A DNA stretch of 64,000 bases. Source: JADJOM01 sp046327715. Lineage in GTDB: Bacteria > Gemmatimonadota > Gemmatimonadetes > Gemmatimonadales > GWC2-71-9. Location: NCBI GenBank assembly GCA_046327715.1, contig JAXLXY010000003.1:186001-250000 (forward strand), read 5' to 3'. Below are positions 33,593 through 42,842 of this stretch, one piece after another (the stretch's first letter is position 1; each line of letters opens with the position of its first letter). Made by a program: the position numbers and the translations under genes. The notes beneath the pieces are model-generated. The model saw only the letters and a list, made by a program, of their open reading frames with translations. It searched no databases and was not told where the DNA came from.

Positions 33593-34713
33593 GCCATGGC
33601 CCGGGCGTAGACGGCCTCGTACATCGGCACGATCCGCTCCGCGGAGAACCGGTTGGCCTGCGCGATCGCGGCTTCCCGCATCGCGGCGTACCGTCCCGGG
33701 TGCTGCAGCAGCTCGACGGCCCGGCGCCCCATCGCCTCCACGGAGCCGGGCAGTTCGAGCAGGCCCGAGACACCGTCCTCGATCACCTCCGGGAGGCCGC
33801 CGACGCGGCTGGCCACGGCCGGCGCGCCACAGGCCATGGCTTCGAGCGCCGCGAGCCCGAAGGACTCCGACTGGGAGGGCAGCAGGAACAGGTCGCTGGC
33901 CTGGAGGATGCTCGCCACCCGGTCGAGGCGGCCGAGGAACCGGACGCTCTCCGCCACGCCCAGCTGCTCCGCCTCCCGCTCGGCGTCGCCCCGCTCGGGT
34001 CCATCCCCGATCATGACCAGGGTGGCGGGCATGGCCTTCCGGATGCGGGCGAAGATCCGGACCACGTCCTTCACCCGCTTCACCTCGCGGAAGTTCGAGA
34101 TGTGGGTGACCACCCGGTCACCGGCCGGCGCCAGGGCCTCCCGGCGCGCCGCGGGGTCGGGGCGATACTCGTCGAGGTTCACGAAGTTGGGGATCACCTC
34201 GACGTTGCAGCTCACGCAGCCGAAGGTGCGGTAGGTCTCGTCGCGCAGGAAGTTGGAGACCGCCGTGACCTCGTCGGACCGCTCGATGGAGAACTTGGTG
34301 ATCTGGTAGAAGCTCGCCTCCTGCCCCACCAGGGTGATGTCGGTGCCGTGCAGGGTGGTGATCACCCGGACCGGCCGCTCGCCGGCGAGCATCTCGCGCG
34401 CCAGCCAGGCGGTGGTGGCGTGCGGGATGGCGTAGTGCACGTGCAGGATGTCGAGCTCCTCCCGCCGGGCCACCTCGTACTGCTTGGACGCGAGGGCCAG
34501 GGTGTACGGGAAGTGGTCGAACAGCGGATAGTGCGAGATGGCCGTGTCCACCTCGTGGAACACCACCCGCTCGGCGAAGCCGCGGAGGCGGAACGGCGAG
34601 GCGTACGAGATGAAATGCACCTCGTGGCCGCGGCGCGCGAGCGCCAGCCCCAGCTCGGTGGCGAGGGCCCCCGAGCCGCCGTACGTCGGATAGCAGGTGA
34701 TGCCGATGCGCAT
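33589..34713 (-). CDS. bshA: N-acetyl-alpha-D-glucosaminyl L-malate synthase BshA
   Basis: GT4 glycosyltransferase for the first step of bacillithiol synthesis (UDP-GlcNAc plus L-malate). 374 residues from MRIGITCYPTYGGSGALATELG, which is the characteristic BshA opening; it continues with HFISYASPFRL, HVHYAIPHATTAWLAR, TTLHGTDITLVG, NFVNLDEYRP, and the C-terminal E-x7-E-type block PSQSESFGLAALEAMACG. The other Bsh enzymes are not in the window. It starts 11 bases after the ankyrin gene. Confidence 0.93.
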   Translation of the reverse strand: MRIGITCYPTYGGSGALATELGLALARRGHEVHFISYASPFRLRGFAERVVFHEVDTAISHYPLFDHFPYTLALASKQYEVARREELDILHVHYAIPHATTAWLAREMLAGERPVRVITTLHGTDITLVGQEASFYQITKFSIERSDEVTAVSNFLRDETYRTFGCVSCNVEVIPNFVNLDEYRPDPAARREALAPAGDRVVTHISNFREVKRVKDVVRIFARIRKAMPATLVMIGDGPERGDAEREAEQLGVAESVRFLGRLDRVASILQASDLFLLPSQSESFGLAALEAMACGAPAVASRVGGLPEVIEDGVSGLLELPGSVEAMGRRAVELLQHPGRYAAMREAAIAQANRFSAERIVPMYEAVYARAMA

Positions 34714-34724
34714 GGCGGGTCCGG

Positions 34725-35219
34725 TTACGGGTGGCCGGGGGCGGCGTCGAGGAGGGCGGTGACCGCGGCGTGCCCCCTCGCACGCGCCAGCGACCGCGGC
34801 GTGGCGCCGGACACGCTGGCGCGGTCGGGCCGGGCGCCGGCGGCGAGCAGCGCGCGCACCACTTCCAGGTGACCCTGCTCCGCGGCGCCGTGCAGCGGGG
34901 TCCATTGGCCACTCTGCTCCGCACCGGGGTCCGCCCCGGCACCCAGCAGCAGCTGCACGATCGCGGCGTGCCCGCTGCCGGCGGCCGCGTGCAGCGGCTG
35001 GTTGCGCAGGGGATCCATGGAGCGCGCGGCGGGATCGGCGCCGATGGACAGCAGGTAGCGTGCGGCCTCCAGGTGGCCGAAGTACGCCGCATAGTGCAGC
35101 GGCGTGCAGCCGTCCTGGTCGGGCATGGTGGAGAAGTCGCGGTTGTGGTCGAGCAGCTCACGCAGGCGGGCGACGTCGCCGGTCTGGGCGGCGCTGGCGA
35201 GTTCGGCGCGAAGGTCCAT
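34725..35219 (-). CDS. Ankyrin-repeat protein
   Basis: 164 residues made of about four ankyrin repeats (GCTPLHYAAYFGHLEAARYLLSIGADP-type units at about 40-70, 75-105 and 108-140, plus partial ends). Such proteins act as protein-binding scaffolds; no partner can be named. Cytoplasmic by absence of a signal peptide. Sits between miaA and bshA. Confidence 0.9.
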   Translation of the reverse strand: MDLRAELASAAQTGDVARLRELLDHNRDFSTMPDQDGCTPLHYAAYFGHLEAARYLLSIGADPAARSMDPLRNQPLHAAAGSGHAAIVQLLLGAGADPGAEQSGQWTPLHGAAEQGHLEVVRALLAAGARPDRASVSGATPRSLARARGHAAVTALLDAAPGHP

Positions 35220-35265
35220 GGCGGGAGAAGCTAATGCTGGCGGGCGCCCGCCGCACCGTGCCGCC

Positions 35266-36189
35266 TCACGGCCCCGCCGCGGCCCAGCGGGCCGCGATCT
35301 CGGCCGCGATCTCCTCGGGCGGCCGGGTGGCGTCGAGGGTGAGCACCGGGCCCTCGAGCTGGTGGCGGAACCAGGTCTCCTGCCGCTTGGCATACTGCCG
35401 GCTGGCGATTGCCACCGCCTCCGCCACGCTCTCCCGGGTGCGGAGGCCATGCAGGTACTCCACCGCCTCACGGGGGCCGATGGCGTCCAGGCCCGGCGCC
35501 CCGGGGCGGAGGCCCTCGGCCAGGACCGCGGCCACTTCCTCGATCATGCCGCGGCGGACCATCTCCTCGGCACGGACCAGGATGCGCTGGTGCAGCACCG
35601 CCCGCGGCGCGGTGAGCACCACATACCAGGGGCGGACCGATCCCTGCGCGCGGGCCGCGGCCTGCCAGTAGCTGAGCGGCCGGCCGGTGAGCAGCGCCAC
35701 CTCCACGGCCCGCGCGGCACGCTGCCGCCCGCCCCCCTGGAACCCGGGGTCGAGCCGCCCGGCCCAGCGCACCAGGTCGATCGGTTCGAGCGTGCGGGTC
35801 CAGCGTTCCAGCTCGTGCCGGCGGGTCGGGTCGAGGGGCGGCTCGGCGAAGAGGCCATCCACGAGCGCCTTCACGTACAGCCCCGTCCCGCCGACCACCA
35901 CCGGCAGCCTTCCCCGCAGCACGATGGACGCGATCCACACCGGCGCGTCGGCGGCGAAGCGGCCGGCGCTGTAGCGCTCCCCGGGCGCGACCAGGTCGAG
36001 CCCATGGTGCGGCAGGCGGGCCAGCCAGCGCGCCGGCGGCTTCGCCGTGCCGATGTCGAGCCCGCGATAGACCTGCCGGGAGTCGGCGGAAACGACTTCG
36101 AGCGGCCAGTGCTGCTGCAGGGCGAAGGCGACGGCGGTCTTGCCGATGCCCGTGGGGCCGAGGAGGACCGGGGTCCTAACGGCGGCCAA
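35266..36189 (-). CDS. miaA: tRNA dimethylallyltransferase MiaA
   Basis: Adds a dimethylallyl group to A37 of UNN-reading tRNAs. 307 residues starting at TTG 36189, seven bases after GGAG and overlapping mutL by 14 bases; no ATG or GTG fits. Motifs: Walker A LLGPTGIGKTAVA, SADSRQVYRGLDIGTAKP, GGTGLYVKAL, and a C-terminal RQYAKRQETWFRH. The longer in-frame extension to 36240 is not conserved. Confidence 0.95.
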   Translation of the reverse strand: MAAVRTPVLLGPTGIGKTAVAFALQQHWPLEVVSADSRQVYRGLDIGTAKPPARWLARLPHHGLDLVAPGERYSAGRFAADAPVWIASIVLRGRLPVVVGGTGLYVKALVDGLFAEPPLDPTRRHELERWTRTLEPIDLVRWAGRLDPGFQGGGRQRAARAVEVALLTGRPLSYWQAAARAQGSVRPWYVVLTAPRAVLHQRILVRAEEMVRRGMIEEVAAVLAEGLRPGAPGLDAIGPREAVEYLHGLRTRESVAEAVAIASRQYAKRQETWFRHQLEGPVLTLDATRPPEEIAAEIAARWAAAGP

Positions 36190-37906
36190 AGCGCCGCTCC
36201 AGCTCCTCCCGCGGGAGCTGCACGATCGTCGCCCGGCCATGCACGTCGTGCGGCGGGAGGGCGCAGCCGAAGAGGCGGGCGAGGAGCTCGCGCTGCTCCC
36301 GCTCGTCGAGCGGGTCGCCCCCCTTCACCGCCGCGCGGCAGGCGTAGGTTGCCGCGAACCGCTCCAGCCGGTTGGCCCAGCCGCCGAACCGGCCCCGGGC
36401 CAGGTCGGCCACCAGTTCCTGGAAGCAGCGCGTGGCGTCGAACCGCGGATGCGGGGTGGGCACCGCCTGCAGGGCCACGGTCCGCCCGCCGAACGGCTCC
36501 ACCTCGTAGCCCACCCGGCGGAGCACCTCACCGTACTGCTCCACCACCTCGAGTTCCTCGTCGGTGAGATCGAGTGTCACCGGCAGCAGCAGCCGCTGCC
36601 CGGGCAGCCCGCCGCCGGTGAGCCGTTCCATCACCTGCTCGTACAGTACCCGTTCATGGGCCGAGTGCTGGTCCACGAAGACCAGCCCGTCGGCCGACTC
36701 ATAGACCAGGTAGGTGTTGAAGAGCTGCGTGATCGGCCCGAGTTCCCACGCCGGGCGGTCGGCGGCGGGCGCTGCGTCGAAGCCGTCGTCGGTCGTGGCG
36801 GCCGCCGCCTCGAGGGGAGCGAACAGGCCGGGCGCCGCATCGTACGCCGCCGGCAGGCTGCCGGTGCCCACCGGCAGGAACTCCCGACGGCCGGATCCAC
36901 CCACCAGCGCGGCCGCCTCCAGCTTGCCGAGGGCATCCCGCACGGCCTCCTCCACGGCGCGCTCGGCACCGATGCGGTCCCGGAACCGCACCTCGAGCTT
37001 GGCCGGGTGGACGTTGACGTCCACGTCGTCGTTGGCCGTCTCGAGCTCGAGAAAGAGCGAGGGACGGTCCCCGGGGTGGATCGCGGAGCGGTAGCCCGCC
37101 TCCGCGGCCCGGACCAGGAAGTTGTCGCGGAAGGGCCGGCCGTTGATGAAGAGCTGGGTGCGCCGTCCGGTGGGCTGGGCGTCGGCCGGACGCTGGATGA
37201 ACCCGCGGACCTGGAAGCCGCCCACGGCGTACCGGACCGGCACCAGGGTGCGGGCCAGGTCGGGCCCCCACACCGCCTCCAGCCGCTCCACCGGCGTCTG
37301 GCCGGAGGGCACCTGGAGCCGGGTCCGGCCGTCGAACAGCAGTTCGAGCCCGACGCCGGGATGGGCCAGGGCGAGGGTGGCGACGGCCTCCCAGCAGGCG
37401 CGCGACTCGCTCGAGGCGGAGCGGAGGAACTTGCGGCGGGCCGGCGTGTTGAAGAACAGCCCCCGCACCGTGATGGTGGTGCCGCGCTGGCGCGCCGCGG
37501 GCCGGACCTGGTCGACCCGGCCGCCATTGACGTCGATCTCGGTGGCCTCGCCGTCGCCCTCGGACGTGCTCAGCCGGAAATGGGAGACGGAGGCGATGGC
37601 GGGGAGCGCCTCGCCGCGGAAGCCGAACGTGCGCACCCCGACGAGGTCGGCCGCGCTGCGGATCTTGCTGGTGGCGTGGCGATCCAGGGCGAGGACGGCG
37701 TCCTCGCGCCCCATGCCGTGGCCGTCGTCGCTCACCTCGATGAGGGTCTTGCCCCCCTGCTCGAGCTCGATGCGCACCCGGCTGGCGCCGGCATCGATGG
37801 CGTTCTCCACCAGTTCCTTGACCGCGGAGGCGGGGCGTTCGACGACCTCACCGGCCGCGATCTGGTCGGCGACGGTGTCGGGCAGGATGGCGATGCGGCG
37901 TGGCAT
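36176..37906 (-). CDS. mutL: DNA mismatch repair protein MutL
   Basis: Links MutS to strand incision. 576 residues with the GHKL ATPase domain (IAAGEVVERPASAVKELVENAIDAG, DDGHGM, RHATSKI, TFGFRGEALPAIASV) and a C-terminal dimerisation domain. The endonuclease motif is present as DQHSAHERVLYE (DQHA-x2-E-x4-E family) along with ACRAAVKGGD; the later CPHGRP motif reads DVHGRAT, without its Cys. It has its own promoter and no ribosome binding site. Confidence 0.97.
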   Translation of the reverse strand: MPRRIAILPDTVADQIAAGEVVERPASAVKELVENAIDAGASRVRIELEQGGKTLIEVSDDGHGMGREDAVLALDRHATSKIRSAADLVGVRTFGFRGEALPAIASVSHFRLSTSEGDGEATEIDVNGGRVDQVRPAARQRGTTITVRGLFFNTPARRKFLRSASSESRACWEAVATLALAHPGVGLELLFDGRTRLQVPSGQTPVERLEAVWGPDLARTLVPVRYAVGGFQVRGFIQRPADAQPTGRRTQLFINGRPFRDNFLVRAAEAGYRSAIHPGDRPSLFLELETANDDVDVNVHPAKLEVRFRDRIGAERAVEEAVRDALGKLEAAALVGGSGRREFLPVGTGSLPAAYDAAPGLFAPLEAAAATTDDGFDAAPAADRPAWELGPITQLFNTYLVYESADGLVFVDQHSAHERVLYEQVMERLTGGGLPGQRLLLPVTLDLTDEELEVVEQYGEVLRRVGYEVEPFGGRTVALQAVPTPHPRFDATRCFQELVADLARGRFGGWANRLERFAATYACRAAVKGGDPLDEREQRELLARLFGCALPPHDVHGRATIVQLPREELERRFGRR

Positions 37907-37912
37907 GGGAAG

Positions 37913-37940
37913 AAGATAAGCGCGGACCGCGATCCGTCAG
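37913..37940 (-). promoter_or_regulatory. mutL promoter, probably leaderless, -35 overlapping the upstream stop
   Basis: Minus strand CTGACG (37940-37935), 16-base spacer, TATCTT (37918-37913), then six bases to the mutL ATG. The TGA of the -35 box is the stop codon of the BatD-like gene. Confidence 0.65.
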
Positions 37941-40243
37941 GGGATCCGTGGGGCGTCCAGCGGGACGAGGCCGGCGGCTTCGGCCCAGCCGCGCTGGCCG
38001 CCGGGCAGTTCCACCTGGACCCAGGCGCCGCGGGCCGGCCCGAGCCGCACCGTGCTGAGCACCGCGGCCTCCCCGACGCCGGGGGCCATCTCATGGGGCG
38101 AGAGCCGGAGTTGCAGGTTCTCCGCGACCACCGCGACGGGCCGCGCGTAGCGCCAGGCGAGCCCCTCCCCGGCCGCGACCAGGGCGGCGCCTCCGGCGAG
38201 CAGCACCACCCAGCGGCCGCGCCAGGACCGGGTCCACAGGATCCCGAGCCACCCGGCGATCCAGACCACGAGCCCCACGAGCCAGAGCTCCTCGGGCGTG
38301 ACCGGCGCCACCCAGAGCGCGTCGGCGGCGCGGGCGTCGGCCGGGGGCAGGAGCACGAGGGCCCGCCGCACGCCACCATCGCGTGGGCTCAGGCGCGCGG
38401 CGCGGACGTACGCCACCAGGGCCAGCGCGTCGCTGCCGCCGCGGAAGGCGGCGTCCCCCAGGTTGAACCAGTGGGCCGTCACGTCGGGGCCGAGGGTGGC
38501 CCGACGGAGGAAGCCGACGGCCGCGGCACGATAGGCCCCCGCCTCGTACAGCTGTTCCGGGCCCGACTGCCCCCGAGCGGCCCCGGCACCCGCCAGGCCC
38601 AGGGCCACCACCAGCCCGGCCCGCTGACGCCACCGTCGGCCCGCCGCGCGGCCGGCCTCCGGTTGCACGGCCAGCACCTGGTCCACCTCGGCAAGGAGGG
38701 CATGCTCCCCCGCGACGGCGTCGCGGGAGAAGCGCGCGGCATCGAGCCGGGCCTTGAGCTCCGCCAACCGCGCGGCCTCCGATCCCTGCGCACCGACGGC
38801 GGCCAGCGCCCGGACCACGCGCTGGTGTGCCATGCCCAGGGTCTCGGCGCGGGGCGCCACGGCCGGCCGGCGTCGGCGCCGGATCCGGGGCAGGCGCGGC
38901 ACCAGCCACACCAGCACCGGCGCCAGGGCCAGCAGCCACCACACCTGCGCAGGCAGCGCGCCGTGGAGCCGGCGGCCCAGGGGCACATGGAGGTCGAGCC
39001 GCATCGGCGGCGGCTCGGCGCGCGCCACCACCCGCTCGCCCCGGGGGGCGACGACCATCACCGCGGGCGGCACGGTCACCTGCTGGTAGGTGGAGGACTC
39101 GGGGTCGTAGTAGGGGTAGGCAATCGAGGGGACGCTCAGGCTGCCCGCGGAATCGGGGATGAGCAGGAAGTGGAAGGTCTTCCGCCCGCCGAACCGGCCC
39201 CCGTTCGACGCGGGCCGCTCCTCCGAGGCCTCCGGGTAGACGCGGACGCTGGACGGCCAGCGCACGGCGGGCTCCGGCCACAGCGCCACGTTGCCCTCGC
39301 CCCGGACCACGATCTCGGCCGTGAATGCCTCGCCCTGCCGTCCGCTGGTGGGGGTCAGGGTGCGGCTGACGGTGAGGCCATGGCCCACGGCCCCCGCGAA
39401 GCCGGGAGGCCGGCCGGCGTCCGGCAGGGGGAGCGCTGCGAAGCTGGAGGGCTCGCTGGCCAGTTCGTACCGCTCCTCCTGGCTGAAGAACTGGTACGCC
39501 AGCGGGAGATGGTACGTGAGCTTGGCCGGACTCACCGCGAAGCGGCCCGGCGTGAGCGGGAACGCCACCTGGTGCAGCACGAACAGGTCATACCACTTTC
39601 CGCCGACCTGGCGCGTGGCCGCGATGCCGCCGGGCACCGGCTGCGGGTAGCTCCAGACGCCTTCGATCTGCGGCGGCTCCACCGTCGGCGCGCGACGCAA
39701 CCGCTGTCGCGTCTCCCGTTCGAACCACGCCAGCGTGACCACGTCGACCTGCTGCCCCACCACCACCCGGTCGTCGGAGAGGGCCACCGAGATGCCCGCC
39801 GCGCCGAGGGCGCTGGGGGGCGGCGCCCGCTGGATGATGCGGCTCAGCCGGTCCGAGAGGCTCGCCGTGACGGCGGCGGGCGTGCCGCCCTCGATGGTGA
39901 TGGTGACGGGGTCCCCCTGCGCAAAGGCGATCCCCTGCCGCACGTTCACGGGCCCGAGGCGCCACTCCCCCGGCGTCACCGCCCGGAGCCGGAGCTCGAT
40001 CCAGGTGTTGCGGCCCGCCTGGCTGCCCGTGGTGACATCGCTGCGCTCGCTCCGCGACTCCAGTTCCACCCCGCCCAGGGAGGGCAGCTCCACCCGGATC
40101 GGGTCGGGCAGGTCACTGGTGACCCGGATGGTGAGGGTGATCACGTCGCCCGGCGCCACGCGATCGCGGTCCACCGCGAGCATGACCTCCGGCCCCCGCG
40201 CCTGCGGCGCCAGCAGTGCCAGGCCCAGCGCGAGCGTGATCAC
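37937..40243 (-). CDS. BatD-like protein fused to TPR and SH3-like (BatE-like) regions
   Basis: 768 residues from GTG 40243 (GTGA overlap). Signal peptide, then a BatD-type region with repeated immunoglobulin-like domains (about 20-430; VTLTIRVTSDLPDP, FHFLLIPDSAGSLSVPSI), a membrane helix near 470, a helical segment (about 500-570), a second membrane segment, a TPR-like part (YEAGAYRAAAVGFLRRA and YVRAARLSP, about 590-650), two helices and a terminal SH3-like domain (LQLRLSP to GWAEAAGLV). TPR plus SH3 is the BatE layout, so this looks like a BatD-BatE fusion. Aerotolerance was proposed for Bat proteins in Bacteroides. Confidence 0.82.
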   Translation of the reverse strand: MITLALGLALLAPQARGPEVMLAVDRDRVAPGDVITLTIRVTSDLPDPIRVELPSLGGVELESRSERSDVTTGSQAGRNTWIELRLRAVTPGEWRLGPVNVRQGIAFAQGDPVTITIEGGTPAAVTASLSDRLSRIIQRAPPPSALGAAGISVALSDDRVVVGQQVDVVTLAWFERETRQRLRRAPTVEPPQIEGVWSYPQPVPGGIAATRQVGGKWYDLFVLHQVAFPLTPGRFAVSPAKLTYHLPLAYQFFSQEERYELASEPSSFAALPLPDAGRPPGFAGAVGHGLTVSRTLTPTSGRQGEAFTAEIVVRGEGNVALWPEPAVRWPSSVRVYPEASEERPASNGGRFGGRKTFHFLLIPDSAGSLSVPSIAYPYYDPESSTYQQVTVPPAVMVVAPRGERVVARAEPPPMRLDLHVPLGRRLHGALPAQVWWLLALAPVLVWLVPRLPRIRRRRRPAVAPRAETLGMAHQRVVRALAAVGAQGSEAARLAELKARLDAARFSRDAVAGEHALLAEVDQVLAVQPEAGRAAGRRWRQRAGLVVALGLAGAGAARGQSGPEQLYEAGAYRAAAVGFLRRATLGPDVTAHWFNLGDAAFRGGSDALALVAYVRAARLSPRDGGVRRALVLLPPADARAADALWVAPVTPEELWLVGLVVWIAGWLGILWTRSWRGRWVVLLAGGAALVAAGEGLAWRYARPVAVVAENLQLRLSPHEMAPGVGEAAVLSTVRLGPARGAWVQVELPGGQRGWAEAAGLVPLDAPRIP

Positions 40244-41871
40244 CAGTCCTGCTCCGTCGGCGGCGTGGGGCGGGCCCGCCCGAGGCGCCGCGCCCGGGTG
40301 TCGCGCTCCTCGCGGGTCACCGAATTGAGGATCTGCTGCGCCTGCTCGGGGGAGAGCGTGGGCATCCCTTCCGGCGGGCGGCCGGGCCCCTGCTGCTGCG
40401 GCTGGGGCTGCTGGCCGCGCGGCGGGGGCGGTTTCGGCGCATTGCCGCCGCCGGAGGGGGGCGGCGTGCGCTGCCGCTGCGCCAGTTCGAGGTTCCACTT
40501 GGCGCGGCTGCTGCCCGGTTCCAGCGCCAGGGCCTGCCGCAGCCGGTCGGCCGCCTCGCCGAGCAGCGAGTCGCGCCGCGACGAATCGGCGCCCGCACGG
40601 CGGAGCAGCACGACCCCCTGGTTGTAGAGCGCGCGGTAGCGCAGCTCCGGATCGAGGGATCGGGCGGCCTGGGCGAGGGCCTGCTCGGCGGCCGGGAGGT
40701 CGCCGGCCCCCAGCAGCGCGGTGCCCGCGTTGTAGTACGCGGTGTCCGAGGCGGTGGGCGAGAGCCGGGCCTGCAGCTGGCGGGCGGCGGCGGCGGCCCG
40801 CCCGGCTTCGTAGTCCCGCACCCCGGGCGCCGGCCGCTGGGCGGCCGCCCGGCCCGCGCCCAGCAGCGCGGCCAGTCCCACCAGCGCCGCCGTCCGGCGC
40901 GATACCGTCTGGACCGCGAGGAAGGCCGCCGCGAGCAGGGCCGGGATCCAGACCAGCGGCAGCAGGTCCTGGGTGCTGCTGCTCGTGGTGGGGGCCCGCT
41001 GGAAGGCGTACAGCAGCTCGCGCACCGCCCCGGCCTGGTCCGGCAGTTCCGCCGGCACGAGCGCGCCCTCGGCGGCATCCGCCACCTGCTGCAGCACCGG
41101 ATCGCGGCGGAACGTCTCCACCGGCGCGCCCTGCGCGTCCGTCTTGTACTCGATCAGGGTGCCCGCGCTGTCGCGCACCGGAATCGACACCGGCCTGGTC
41201 CCGCCCTCCGCCACCAGCACCAGCCGGATCTGCTGTTCCCGGAGGGCCCGCGCCGCGGCGAGGATGTCGGGCAGCGAGTCATGAGCCTCGCCGTCGGTGA
41301 AGACCACGAGCACCCGGTCGCCCGCTTCACGCGAGGCGTTGAGCAGGTCTGCGCCCTGCCGGAGGGCGCGCCCCATCGCGGTGCCGCCCTGGCTCACCAG
41401 GTCGGGCGAGAGGGCGTCGAGGAACAGCGTGATGGCGCCGCCATCGAGCGTGAGCGGGCTCAGGATGTAGCTCTGCCCGGCAAACGCCACCAGGCCGACC
41501 CGGTCCTCGTCGAGGTCCTGCACCAGCCGACGGGCCTCGCGGGCCGCGCGCGCCAGCCGGCTCGGCGCCTGGTCCTCGGCCAGCATGGAGCGGCTGATGT
41601 CCATCACGAAGACCACCGAGAGCGCCTGGGTCTCCGCCTTCACGGTGGCGTGACCACCGCGGGGACCGGCAATTCCCACCCCCGCCGCCAGGCCGGCCAG
41701 CGCCAGCAGCAGCGGCGCCATCGCCCCGGTGGCGCGGGACTGGCGCGCCAGCTCTTCGGACCAGGCCGCGGACCGGGCGATCCGCCGGCGCCGCGCCAGC
41801 AGCGCCACCAGGCCGAGGGCGGCGGCGATGATGGGAGCGAGGAGCAGCAGCAGCGGGCTGTCGAAGCTCAT
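40240..41871 (-). CDS. BatB-like von Willebrand A protein fused to a TPR (BatC-like) region
   Basis: 543 residues. Two N-terminal membrane helices, a VWA domain (about 85-280) with MIDAS residues DISRSM, a Thr in the GGTAMG loop and VVFTDGEAHD, a further membrane helix near 310-350, then TPR repeats (about 370-470; ARQLQARLSPTASDTAYYNAG and RYRALYNQGVVLL) and a Pro/Gln-rich tail. Combines BatB and BatC, which are separate genes in Bacteroides. Its stop overlaps the BatD-like start. Confidence 0.88.
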   Translation of the reverse strand: MSFDSPLLLLLAPIIAAALGLVALLARRRRIARSAAWSEELARQSRATGAMAPLLLALAGLAAGVGIAGPRGGHATVKAETQALSVVFVMDISRSMLAEDQAPSRLARAAREARRLVQDLDEDRVGLVAFAGQSYILSPLTLDGGAITLFLDALSPDLVSQGGTAMGRALRQGADLLNASREAGDRVLVVFTDGEAHDSLPDILAAARALREQQIRLVLVAEGGTRPVSIPVRDSAGTLIEYKTDAQGAPVETFRRDPVLQQVADAAEGALVPAELPDQAGAVRELLYAFQRAPTTSSSTQDLLPLVWIPALLAAAFLAVQTVSRRTAALVGLAALLGAGRAAAQRPAPGVRDYEAGRAAAAARQLQARLSPTASDTAYYNAGTALLGAGDLPAAEQALAQAARSLDPELRYRALYNQGVVLLRRAGADSSRRDSLLGEAADRLRQALALEPGSSRAKWNLELAQRQRTPPPSGGGNAPKPPPPRGQQPQPQQQGPGRPPEGMPTLSPEQAQQILNSVTREERDTRARRLGRARPTPPTEQDW

Positions 41872-42842
41872 GGCGTCCGCACCACCAGGGTGGCGCTGAG
41901 CAGCAGCTCCAGCGCGAGCGCCACCAGGCCGGCGAGGACCAGCGGCTTGGCGATCTCGTCGTAGCGCACGTAGCGGGTCACGCGGATGGGTGTCTTCTCC
42001 AGCCCGTCGATCTGCTGCAGGACCCGGCTCAGGGCCTCGCTGTCCTTGGCGCGGAAGTACCGTCCGCCGGTGCTCGCCGCGATGTCGCGCATGAGCGGTT
42101 CGTCGATCTGCACCGGCAGCATCTCGTACCGGAAGCCCGACAGGCCCCGCCCCGTCGGGATCGGCGCCTCCCCCTCGGTGCCGACCCCGATGGTATAGAC
42201 CCGGATGCCGAGGGCGGCCGCGGCCGCCGCGGCGGTCCGGGGATCGACGGTGCCCCGGTTGTTGACCCCGTCGGTGAGCAGCAGCACCACCTTCGACTTG
42301 CCGGGCGCCTCCCGCAGCCGGTTGACCGCGGTCGCCAGCCCGGTGCCGATCGCCGTGCCGTCCTCGAGCATCCCGATGCGGAGCTTCCCCACCGCCTCGA
42401 TCAGCACCGGGTAGTCCACGGTGATCGGCACCTGGGTCAGCGCCTCGCCGGCGAACGCCACCACCCCGATGCGGTCCGCGCTGCGGCCCTTGATGAAGGC
42501 GATCGCCTGCTGCTTAGCCACCTCCATCCGGTTGCTCGGGGCGAAGTCCTCCGCGAGCATGCTGCTCGAGATGTCCACCGCGATCACGATCGCGATGCCT
42601 TCCTTCTTCCGCTCCACCTGGGCCCCGCCCACCCGCGGCCCGGCCGACGCCACGACCCAGGCCACGAAGGCGAGGGCGCGGAGCGCCACCGGCAGGCGGG
42701 CGAGCCAGCGTCGCTCCCGCACCAGCTGCACCAGGCCGAGGTCGCTGAACCGGGTGGCGGCGCTGCCCTTCCCGCGGCGCCACCACCACCAGGCCACCGG
42801 CAGCAGGAGCAGGAGCAGCAGCCAGGGGCGGGCGAACGTCAC
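41868..42842 (-). CDS. BatA-like von Willebrand A membrane protein
   Basis: 324 residues from GTG 42842. Two N-terminal membrane helices (LLLLLLLPVAWWWW and ALRALAFVAWVVASAG), a VWA domain (about 80-290) with DISSSMLAED, DGTAIGTGLA and LLLTDGVNN as the MIDAS, and a C-terminal helix. Works with the BatB-like gene and MoxR; expected to face the periplasm. GTGA overlap with the preceding gene. Confidence 0.9.
   Translation of the reverse strand: MTFARPWLLLLLLLPVAWWWWRRGKGSAATRFSDLGLVQLVRERRWLARLPVALRALAFVAWVVASAGPRVGGAQVERKKEGIAIVIAVDISSSMLAEDFAPSNRMEVAKQQAIAFIKGRSADRIGVVAFAGEALTQVPITVDYPVLIEAVGKLRIGMLEDGTAIGTGLATAVNRLREAPGKSKVVLLLTDGVNNRGTVDPRTAAAAAAALGIRVYTIGVGTEGEAPIPTGRGLSGFRYEMLPVQIDEPLMRDIAASTGGRYFRAKDSEALSRVLQQIDGLEKTPIRVTRYVRYDEIAKPLVLAGLVALALELLLSATLVVRTP

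Noticed and set aside
36140..40627. A plus-strand open frame of about 1500 codons opposite mutL and the BatD-like gene
   Set aside because: Same reason: no domain, composition typical of antisense shadow, and the minus-strand genes are certain.
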